Assembly (NCBI RefSeq): GCF_052068095.1 | Contig: NZ_JBQHDG010000022.1 | Span: 1-64,000, forward strand | Reading direction: 5' to 3' | From: Phytohabitans sp052068095 | Lineage (GTDB): Bacteria > Actinomycetota > Actinomycetes > Mycobacteriales > Micromonosporaceae | DNA: 64,000 bases | Part shown: piece by piece, positions 1 to 7,095 of the stretch | How the letters are laid out: the number at the start of each line of letters is the position of its first letter | How positions within the stretch are numbered: position 1 is the first letter of the stretch | Notes under the pieces: generated by a model | What the model was told of the DNA's origin: nothing | The model's input: only the letters and a program-made list of their open reading frames with translations | Database searches by the model: none | Program-made: the position numbers and the translations under genes

Positions 1-61
1 GTACATCGCCCGCGAGCTCTACCAAATCATCACAACAAACGACCCTGACCCCGCCGCTTGA
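1..61 (+). mobile_element. 3' end of an IS110-family transposase (partial)
   Basis: The frame beginning at base 2 is open and reads YIARELYQIITTNDPDPAA before a TGA stop. This resembles the usual C-terminus of IS110-family (DEDD) transposases, which often end in a KRYIAREIY-like stretch. The rest of the gene lies outside the window. The sequence just after the stop (TTGACAACCATAGGAGC) also looks familiar from actinomycete IS110 right ends, which is recollection rather than a search. IS110 elements usually lack long terminal inverted repeats, so the exact end cannot be fixed here. Confidence 0.65.
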
Positions 62-279
62 CAACCATAGGAGCATCGTCGCGGTAGCCCAAAGGATCTC
101 GGTCTTGGGTGGGTCGGGCTGGCTGAAGCGGCCTGGGCCGGTGGTGACTCGGGATCGTTACATCCCCATCCTTGTACCTCGTGGGTCTTCTCTGAAAGAT
201 TGCTGGATAGCGCTGCCAGCGACGGCCGACGATCTCTGCTGCTCGCTGCGCGGCGGCGGCAGCAGGGAAGGGGATCCCG
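62..279. other. Intergenic region: IS end, repeat fragment, leader of the BNR/ABC operon
   Basis: The first 20 bases belong to the presumed IS110 right end. Bases 78-90 (GTCGCGGTAGCCC) match the outer end of the 54-bp intergenic repeat found intact elsewhere in the window, so the IS may have landed in one of those elements; with only 11-13 matching bases this is weak. The remainder precedes the BNR gene and must hold the operon promoter, but I see no convincing -35/-10 pair. The GTG at 280 is preceded by a good ribosome binding site (GGGAAGGGG). Confidence 0.4.
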
Positions 280-3093
280 GTGACCCGACGACGTCGTCAG
301 TCTCTCGCAGCTTTCTCGGCCGGGGTGCTGGTCCTCTCGGCCGGCATCGTGGCTCTCCATTACGCCGGTGCGCCGGCCACGCCCGCCGCGGTGACGGGTG
401 AGGCGGAGGCGCCCACCGCGCTCGCCAAGCATCTCGAGCAGCGCCGCCAGGCCATGCCCGGCAACAGTGGCATGGCCCTCGAAGGGCCGGGCTCGGCGGC
501 GGCGGCGGAGTACCTCAAGCGGGCCTACCCCGACAGCGCGGTCGCGGTCACCGAGATCGACGGGGCCAAGCGCGCGTTCGTCACCTCGCACAACCGTGGC
601 TTTCCGCGCGGCAAGGCGAAGAAGGGCACCTGGCTGCCGGTCGGGCCGAGCCAGGCGCTCTACCCGGACACGCCGCTGCGCGACTCCTTCAACTACGTGC
701 CCAACGACTACGTGGCGGGTGGGCGCACCACCTCGATCGCCCTGAGTGACCGGTGCTGGCCGGGCAACTGCCGGGCGTACATCACGCCGGCCGGCGGCGG
801 CATCTGGCGCACCGACGACATCCTGCGCCGGCAGCCGGAGTGGAAATACCTGGCCGGGCCGCTCGACATCAACACCGCGGGCGCGGTGACGATCGACAAG
901 AACGACCCGAGCCGCAACACGGTCTGGCTCGGCACCGGCGAGGCCAACACCTGCGGCTCCGGCTGCGGCGCGGGCGTCGGCCTCTACAAGTCGACCAACG
1001 CGGGCCGCACCTGGATCGGGCCGCTGGGCAAGGCGGAGCTGGGCGGCAAGGGCGTCGGCGAGATCGTGATCAAGCCGGGCGACCCGCGCACCCTGTACGT
1101 CGCCACGACGACAGCGCTCACCGGCATGTCGAGCGTCTGCTGCACCGGCGTCACCCGGCCCACCCCCGGCGCGGCGAAGTGGGGGCTCTACAAGTCGACC
1201 GACGGCGGGCGCACGTTCGCGTTCATCCACAACGGGTCGGTCAACGCGGCCGACTGCACCGGCAGCGCGACCGAGTTCGCCAACGGCTCGACCTGCTCGC
1301 CGCGCGGCGTGCGCACCGTCGAGCTCGACCCGGCCAACTCCAACATCGTGTACGCCTCCTCGTACGCGCGGGGCATCTGGCGCTCCAACGACGCGGGCGC
1401 GACCTGGACGCAGATCAAGGAGTCGCTCAACCCGGCGATCATCCAGACCCGTCCGGCGTTCGACGTCACGCGGCTGGCCAACGGCAAGACCCGTATGTAC
1501 GTCTACGAGGGCAACACCGGCACGCCGTACGCGCGGATGCTGCGCAGCGACGACGTGGCCACGGGCGCGCCCACCTTCACCGATCTGACCAGTGCCAACG
1601 TCGCCGACCCGGGCTACGCCTGGTACAACCTCTGCGGTGGGCAGTGCTGGTACGACGTGTTCATCCACACGCCCGACGGCCACCCCGACATCGTGTACGC
1701 GGGCGGGTCGTACTCGTACGGCGAGACGATCGCCAACAAGCGGGCGGTGGTGCTCTCCACCGACGCCGGCCTCACCGGCACCGACATGACGTTCGACGGC
1801 ACCGACGAGCTGCACCCGAACGGCCTGCACCCGGACCAGCACGACATCGTCACCCATCCGCGCAACCCGTTCCAGTTCTTCGAGGCCAACGACGGCGGCG
1901 TGATGCGCTCCAGCGGCACGTTCGTCGACCGCTCGGCCTGGTGTGACAACCCGCGGCGCGAGCTGACCGCGCCTCAGCTGGTGCGGTGCCGGCAGATGCT
2001 CTCCCGCATCCCGTCCAGACTGGACGGCGTCAACTCCGGACTGTCCACATTGCAGTTTATGAGCCTGTCGGTCAGCCCGCACAACCCCGAGCTGCTCCAG
2101 GGCGGCACGCAGGACAACGGCACCTGGGAAAACTACGGCAACCGCCGGCTGTGGCTCAACACCATCATCGGTGACGGCGGGCAGTCCGGCTTCGACGTCA
2201 AGGTGAAGAACTTCCGGTTCCACACCTACAACGACACGACACCTGAAGTGAACTTCAACAACGGCGCGACGGCCGACTGGATCTACACGGCCGACCCGCT
2301 CGCCGGGCAGGCCGGCTCGCAGTTCTACTCGCCGGTGATCAGCGACCCGAAGGTGAGCGGCACGATGTTCGCCGGCACGGGCCGCACGGCGTACCGGACC
2401 AAGACGTTCGGGCTCGGCGACCGCAGCCTGGCCGAAGCCAACCGGATCTGCAACACCTGGACCGGCACCTTCGAGGAAGACTGCGGCGACTGGGCGGAGC
2501 TCGGGCCCAACCGGCTCGTCGACCCGTTCTGGGGTGACCGGGCCGGCGGGGCGGTCGCGGCGATCGAGCGGACGACGGCCAACACGTCGAGCGCCTGGGC
2601 CGCCACGACCACCGGGCGCGTCTTCGTCACGTCCAACGTGGACGCCGAGCCGGCGTCGGCGGTGACCTGGACCCGGGTCGACGACGACGCGCCGGCACCG
2701 GGCCGGTTCGTCAGCAGCATCTACGTCGACCCGAAGAACGGCAACCACGCCTGGATCTCGTACAGCGGCTACAACGTCAACACCACGACGACGCCGGGTC
2801 ACGTCTTCGAGGTCACGTTCGATCCGACCGCGGGCACCTCCACGTGGGTCGACCGGTCGTACGACTTCGGCGACATCCCGGTCACCGACCTGGTGCGCGA
2901 CGACGTCAACGGCGACCTCTACGCCTCCACCGACTTCGGCGTGCTGCGCAACGCGGCCGGCACGACGACGTGGACGAAGGCGGCGCCGGGGATGCCCAAT
3001 GTGGAGGTCGCCGGCCTGACGATCCTCCCGGGCAAGCGGATCCTGTACGCGGCCACCCACGGCCTGTCCGCGTGGCGGCTCAACCTTGCCTGA
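280..3093 (+). CDS. Secreted BNR/Asp-box repeat protein (sortilin or GH74-like propeller)
   Basis: 937 residues, GTG start with ribosome binding site GGGAAGGGG. The N-terminus has an Arg-rich n-region (MTRRRRQ) and a hydrophobic stretch at about 10-30, consistent with export. Asp-box motifs (S-x-D/N-x-G-x-T-W/F) recur: STNAGRTW, STDGGRTF, SNDAGATW, STDAGLTG. They indicate a beta-propeller of the BNR, VPS10/sortilin and GH74 type. Such folds occur in sialidases and xyloglucanases, but also in non-enzymatic proteins, and I cannot identify catalytic residues. The next gene starts 9 bases after its stop and encodes a sugar-ABC permease, so it probably works with that importer as an extracellular glycan-binding or glycan-cleaving protein. 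Function is inference; fold and export are well supported. Confidence 0.8.
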   Translation: MTRRRRQSLAAFSAGVLVLSAGIVALHYAGAPATPAAVTGEAEAPTALAKHLEQRRQAMPGNSGMALEGPGSAAAAEYLKRAYPDSAVAVTEIDGAKRAFVTSHNRGFPRGKAKKGTWLPVGPSQALYPDTPLRDSFNYVPNDYVAGGRTTSIALSDRCWPGNCRAYITPAGGGIWRTDDILRRQPEWKYLAGPLDINTAGAVTIDKNDPSRNTVWLGTGEANTCGSGCGAGVGLYKSTNAGRTWIGPLGKAELGGKGVGEIVIKPGDPRTLYVATTTALTGMSSVCCTGVTRPTPGAAKWGLYKSTDGGRTFAFIHNGSVNAADCTGSATEFANGSTCSPRGVRTVELDPANSNIVYASSYARGIWRSNDAGATWTQIKESLNPAIIQTRPAFDVTRLANGKTRMYVYEGNTGTPYARMLRSDDVATGAPTFTDLTSANVADPGYAWYNLCGGQCWYDVFIHTPDGHPDIVYAGGSYSYGETIANKRAVVLSTDAGLTGTDMTFDGTDELHPNGLHPDQHDIVTHPRNPFQFFEANDGGVMRSSGTFVDRSAWCDNPRRELTAPQLVRCRQMLSRIPSRLDGVNSGLSTLQFMSLSVSPHNPELLQGGTQDNGTWENYGNRRLWLNTIIGDGGQSGFDVKVKNFRFHTYNDTTPEVNFNNGATADWIYTADPLAGQAGSQFYSPVISDPKVSGTMFAGTGRTAYRTKTFGLGDRSLAEANRICNTWTGTFEEDCGDWAELGPNRLVDPFWGDRAGGAVAAIERTTANTSSAWAATTTGRVFVTSNVDAEPASAVTWTRVDDDAPAPGRFVSSIYVDPKNGNHAWISYSGYNVNTTTTPGHVFEVTFDPTAGTSTWVDRSYDFGDIPVTDLVRDDVNGDLYASTDFGVLRNAAGTTTWTKAAPGMPNVEVAGLTILPGKRILYAATHGLSAWRLNLA

Positions 3094-3102
3094 TCAGAAA
3101 GG

Positions 3103-3915
3103 ATGAGGCTGCGCACCGTCGGGGCGGTAGCCGTCGTCGCGGTGTTCCTGCCGCCACTGCTCATGCTGGTGGCCGGGTCACTCCGCGAGCCGGGGCTGCC
3201 GCCCCCGCCGGGTCCGCAGCTCGTCCCCGATCCACTCTCCATGGAGGGGTATCGCCAGGCGATCGACCTCGGCGGCCTCGTGCGCGCCGGCCTCAACTCC
3301 GCGGTCGTGGCGGCGATCGCGGTGCCGGTCAGCGTGCTCGTGGCGTCGCTGGCCGGGTTTGCCATGACCCAGCTGCCGCGCCGGGTCACCACCGCCGTGG
3401 TAGTCGCCTCGCTCGCCGCCCTGGCGGCACCGGCCACCGCGCTGCTGGTGCCGCGCTTCGCGCTGTTTCGGGCGCTCGGCCTGACCGACACGCTCGCCCC
3501 GCTCGTCGCGCCCGCGCTACTGGCCACCTCGCCCCTCTACCCGCTCGTGTTCTACCTCGCCTTCCGGACGCTCCCGGCTGACCTGTACGACGTCTGCCGG
3601 CTGGAGGATCTGTCGCCGCTGCGCACCTGGTGGCGGGTGGGCATGCCGCTGGTGCGGCCGGTGACGGCGGCGGTCGCGGCGCTGACGTTCGTGCTCACCT
3701 GGTCCAACTTCCTCGACCCGCTCGTGTACGTCTACGACCGCGACCTCTTCACGCTGCCGCTCGCGCTCCGCTCATTGTCCACACTGGACCCGACGAACTT
3801 CCCGGTCTTCCTGGCCGGCGCGGTGCTCACCACGATCCCGCCGCTCGTGGTGTTCGCCCTGGTCCAGCGGCACGCTCTCCGCCACCTCCACGTCCACCAG
3901 TACCGGGAGACCTGA
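3103..3915 (+). CDS. Carbohydrate ABC transporter permease, MalG type
   Basis: 270 residues with six predicted membrane segments, beginning with one at about 5-25 after a short cytoplasmic N-terminus. The cytoplasmic EAA loop that docks onto the ATPase is visible as LYDVCRLEDLSPLRTWWRVGMPLVRP (about 155-180), the typical D-x-A-x-x-D-G-like segment followed by W-x-x-x-x-x-P-L-x-x-P. The length fits MalG/LacG-type CUT1 permeases. The ATG is preceded by AGAAAGG. Its TGA overlaps the ATG of the binding-protein gene (TGATG), so the two are probably translationally coupled. Substrate is unknown; the partner BNR protein suggests a glycan-derived oligosaccharide. Confidence 0.85.
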   Translation: MRLRTVGAVAVVAVFLPPLLMLVAGSLREPGLPPPPGPQLVPDPLSMEGYRQAIDLGGLVRAGLNSAVVAAIAVPVSVLVASLAGFAMTQLPRRVTTAVVVASLAALAAPATALLVPRFALFRALGLTDTLAPLVAPALLATSPLYPLVFYLAFRTLPADLYDVCRLEDLSPLRTWWRVGMPLVRPVTAAVAALTFVLTWSNFLDPLVYVYDRDLFTLPLALRSLSTLDPTNFPVFLAGAVLTTIPPLVVFALVQRHALRHLHVHQYRET

Positions 3916-5231
3916 TGCGAAAGCTCACCGCGCTACTCGCCGCGGCCGTCCTCCTCGCCGGGTGCGGTGGCGGCGAGACCGCGGACACCCCGCAGACCGT
4001 CCGGCTGCTGGTCTTCGGCGCCCCGGAGGAGCTACAGGCGTACCGCACGCTCGTCGACGCGTACGCCAAGGCGTCGTCCGGCGCGCGGGTGCAGCTCGTC
4101 GAGGCGAGCGACCGGGAAGACCTCGTCACCCGCCTCTCCACGTCGATCGCGGGCGGCTCCCCGCCGGACGTGTTCCTGATGAACTACCGGTTCTACGGCC
4201 AGTTCGCCGCGAAGAACGCGGTCGAGCCGCTCGACGACCGGTTGGCCAAGTCCACTGTGGTCAAGCTCGCCGACCTCTATCCTCAGGCGACCGAGGCGTT
4301 CCGGTGGCAGGGGCGCCAGCTGTGCCTGCCGCAGAACGTGTCGAGCCTCGCCGTGTACTACAACCGCACGCTGTTCCAGAAGTTCGGCGTCGCCGAGCCG
4401 AAGACCGGCTGGACCTGGAACGACCTGGTGACCACCGCCACCGCGATGACCCGCAACGCGAGCGGCGCGATCGTGCGCGGCACCGAGTCGGAGGGCGGCA
4501 GCGCCCGGGTCGCCGTGCATGGCCTGGGCGTCGAGCCCACGCTGATCCGGATCGCACCGCTCGTGTGGTCGGCCGGCGGCCAGATCGTCGACGACGAGCG
4601 CAAGCCGACCCGGTTCACGTTCGACGCCAGCCCGGCCAAGGACGCGCTCCGCGACTTCGTGGCGCTGCGCCTCGCGTACGGGGTGGTGCCGACCGACGAG
4701 GAGGTCGAGGCGGAAGACGACGAGACCCGCTTCAGCAACGGCCGGCTCGCGATGCTGCTGTCGTCCCGCCGGGTCACCACGACGTTCCGCACGGTCGAGA
4801 ACTTCGAGTGGGACGTCGCGCCGATGCCGATGTACGGCAAGCAGCAGGCCGGCATCCTGCACTCCGACGCGTACTGCATCACGAGCGGCTCGAAGGCCAA
4901 GGACGCGGCCTGGCGGTTCCTGGAGTACGCGATCGGGCCGGAGGGGCAGCGGACCGTCGCCGCCACCGGGCGGACCGTGCCGTCGAACATCGCGGTCTCC
5001 AAGTCGCCAGCCTTCCTCGACCCGGCACAGCCCCCGCGCAACGCGCAGGTCTTCCTGGACGCGGTGCCGACCATCCGGCGGGTGCCGACCATCTCCACCT
5101 GGCCGGAGATCGAGGACGTCACGGGCGGCATCCTGGAAAACGCGCTCTATCGCGGTGACCGGCTCGACGACGTGATCCGCCAGCTGGACGAGGAGACCCG
5201 GCCCATCTTCGCCCGCGGCGTGGCGCCATGA
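3915..5231 (+). CDS. Extracellular solute-binding lipoprotein of a CUT1-type importer
   Basis: 438 residues. The start chosen is the ATG overlapping the permease stop, because it gives a clean lipoprotein signal: MRKLTALLAAAVLLAGC with lipobox LAGC and Cys17 as the lipidated residue. The rest has the pattern of family-1 solute-binding proteins, including PPDVFLMNYRFYGQF near 78-92 and a late helix AWRFLEYAIGPEGQRTVAATGRTVPSN. A longer reading from 3630 in the same frame would run through the permease gene and is rejected. The stop overlaps the next gene by ATGA. It delivers the sugar to the two flanking permeases; the ligand cannot be read from the sequence. Confidence 0.88.
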   Translation: MRKLTALLAAAVLLAGCGGGETADTPQTVRLLVFGAPEELQAYRTLVDAYAKASSGARVQLVEASDREDLVTRLSTSIAGGSPPDVFLMNYRFYGQFAAKNAVEPLDDRLAKSTVVKLADLYPQATEAFRWQGRQLCLPQNVSSLAVYYNRTLFQKFGVAEPKTGWTWNDLVTTATAMTRNASGAIVRGTESEGGSARVAVHGLGVEPTLIRIAPLVWSAGGQIVDDERKPTRFTFDASPAKDALRDFVALRLAYGVVPTDEEVEAEDDETRFSNGRLAMLLSSRRVTTTFRTVENFEWDVAPMPMYGKQQAGILHSDAYCITSGSKAKDAAWRFLEYAIGPEGQRTVAATGRTVPSNIAVSKSPAFLDPAQPPRNAQVFLDAVPTIRRVPTISTWPEIEDVTGGILENALYRGDRLDDVIRQLDEETRPIFARGVAP

Positions 5232-6220
5232 CGGTGGCGTTGGAGGGCGTGCGGGTGGCGCACGGCGCGCGGGAGGTGCTGCACGGCGTCGACCTCACGG
5301 TGGCCCGCGACGAGCTGCTCGTGGTGCTCGGCCCGTCCGGCGCCGGCAAGTCCACATTGCTGCGTGCGGTGGCCGGCCTGACGCCGGTGTCGGCCGGCCG
5401 GGTGGCGATCGGCGAGCGCGACGTCACCCGGCTGCGGCCGGGCCTGCGCAACGTGGCGATGGTGTTCCAGTCGTACGCGCTCTTCCCGCACCTGACCGCC
5501 GTGGAAAACATCGCCTTCGGCCTCGTCGTGCGGGACGTACCGAAGGCGGAGGCGGTCGAACGGGCCCGGCGGGCGGCGGACACCGTCGGCTGTGGACACC
5601 TGCTCGACCGCCGGCCGGGGCAGCTTTCCGGCGGCGAGCGGCAGCGGGTGGCGCTGGCGCGTGCGCTGGTGCGCGAGCCGGACGTCTTCCTGCTCGACGA
5701 GCCACTGTCCAATCTGGACGCCGAGCTGCGGGTCGAGATGCGCGCCGAGCTGAAGGCGCTGCACGCCCGGGTCGGCGGCGCCACGCTGCACGTCACCCAC
5801 GACCAGGTCGAGGCGCTCGTGCTCGGCGACCGGATCGCGGTGCTCCGCGAGGGGCGGATCGAGCAGGTCGGCACGCCGGACGAGATCTGGGACGCGCCGG
5901 CGACGACGTTCGTGGCCCGCTTCGTCGGCTCGCCCGCGATGAACCTGCTGCCGTCCGACGGTCCGCTGCCCGGCCTCGCCCCGCCGGGCACCCTGATCGG
6001 GATCAGGCCAGGCGCGCTCCGCCTCGGCTCCTCCGGCGTCGAGGCACGGGTCGAGCGGATCGAGGTCGTCGGGGAGGACGCGCATGTCTACTTGAGACTG
6101 GGCGAGCACTCGGTCGTTGCCCGGGTCCCGGCGACGGAAAGGCCGGGCGGCGAAACGTTCGTCACCGTCAGAGAGGGAGCCGTCCACGTCTTCGACGCCG
6201 CCACCGGCATCCGCGTATGA
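5228..6220 (+). CDS. Sugar ABC transporter ATP-binding protein (MsmX/UgpC class)
   Basis: 330 residues. Walker A GPSGAGKST is at 35-43, the Q-loop lies in MVFQSYALFPHLT, the ABC signature is LSGGERQRVALARAL near 133-147, and Walker B is VFLLDEPLSNLD with the H-loop in LHVTHDQVEAL. A C-terminal TOBE-like part (about 235-330) follows, as in MalK/UgpC proteins that energise CUT1 importers. It overlaps both neighbours by 4 bases (ATGA). Because the operon has its own ATPase it does not need a shared MsmK-type subunit. Confidence 0.92.
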   Translation: MTVALEGVRVAHGAREVLHGVDLTVARDELLVVLGPSGAGKSTLLRAVAGLTPVSAGRVAIGERDVTRLRPGLRNVAMVFQSYALFPHLTAVENIAFGLVVRDVPKAEAVERARRAADTVGCGHLLDRRPGQLSGGERQRVALARALVREPDVFLLDEPLSNLDAELRVEMRAELKALHARVGGATLHVTHDQVEALVLGDRIAVLREGRIEQVGTPDEIWDAPATTFVARFVGSPAMNLLPSDGPLPGLAPPGTLIGIRPGALRLGSSGVEARVERIEVVGEDAHVYLRLGEHSVVARVPATERPGGETFVTVREGAVHVFDAATGIRV

Positions 6221-7095
6221 GTCGTCGCCAGCTCGGCTTCATGCTCGCGCCGTACGCCATCGGGCTCGTCGCTCTCGTCCTGCTGCCGGCCGCCGTGACG
6301 GTCGCGCTGGCGTTCGCCGACTACGATCTCGTCCAGCCGCCGCGGTGGACCGGCACCGGAAACTTCACCGAGCTGGCCGGTGACGGCATCTTCCGCACCG
6401 CGCTGCTCAACTCGCTGGTGTTCGCGGCGGTGGCGGTACCCTTGCGGCTCCTCATCGCCCTGGGCCTGGCCCTGCTGCTGCACCGGCGGGCGCGCGGTGT
6501 CGGCACCGCCCGGACCGTGGCCGCCCTGCCCACGGCGGTGCCGGAGGTGGCGTACGGCCTGCTGTGGCTCTGGCTCTTCAACCCGCTCCACGGCCCCGTC
6601 AACCAGCTGCTGCGGGTCGGCGGCGAAAACGGCCTGACCGCGCTCGGCCGCACGCCGCCGCAGTGGCTGACCGACCCGACCGACGCCCGGGCCGCGATCA
6701 TCATCATGAGCCTCTTCACCATCGGCGAGTCGTTTCTGGTGCTGCTCGCCGCGCGGCTGGTGCTGCCGCCCGAGGTGTACGAGCTCGCGGCGGTCGAGGA
6801 CGCCACGCCCTGGGACGTCTTCCGCCGCGTCACGCTGCCACTCGTCGCGCCGGTGCTCGGGCTGCTCCTGGTGCGGGACACGATCCTGAGCTTCCAGGTG
6901 TCGTTCGTGCCGGCGCTGGTCGTCACCGACGGCGGCCCGCCACCGTACGCCACCACGTACCTGTCCCTGTTCGTCTACCGCAACGCCTTCGAGTACCTGC
7001 GCTACGGCTACGCCTCGGCGGCCACGGTGGTGATGCTGCTCCTGACCGTCGCGGCGGTCATCCTCCAATGGCGCCTGCTGCGCCGCTGGCGCTGA
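6217..7095 (+). CDS. Carbohydrate ABC transporter permease, MalF type
   Basis: 292 residues with six predicted membrane helices. The EAA-loop is PEVYELAAVEDATPWDVFRRVTLPLVAP (about 185-212), close to the family consensus E-A-A-x-x-D-G-A. It starts in an ATGA overlap with the ATPase gene. The order BNR protein, MalG-type, binding protein, ATPase, MalF-type is unusual, since the two permeases are normally adjacent. The 3' end overlaps the last 38 bases of the convergent SARP-type regulator gene, so no terminator can separate them without lying inside coding sequence. Confidence 0.88.
   Translation: MSRRQLGFMLAPYAIGLVALVLLPAAVTVALAFADYDLVQPPRWTGTGNFTELAGDGIFRTALLNSLVFAAVAVPLRLLIALGLALLLHRRARGVGTARTVAALPTAVPEVAYGLLWLWLFNPLHGPVNQLLRVGGENGLTALGRTPPQWLTDPTDARAAIIIMSLFTIGESFLVLLAARLVLPPEVYELAAVEDATPWDVFRRVTLPLVAPVLGLLLVRDTILSFQVSFVPALVVTDGGPPPYATTYLSLFVYRNAFEYLRYGYASAATVVMLLLTVAAVILQWRLLRRWR

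Noticed and set aside
105..401. Open frame before and into the BNR gene
   Set aside because: It overlaps the real gene in another frame, has no ribosome binding site and no recognisable domain.
3630..3914. Extended N-terminus of the sugar-binding lipoprotein
   Set aside because: It would run through the permease gene in another frame and bury the clear lipoprotein signal that starts at 3915.
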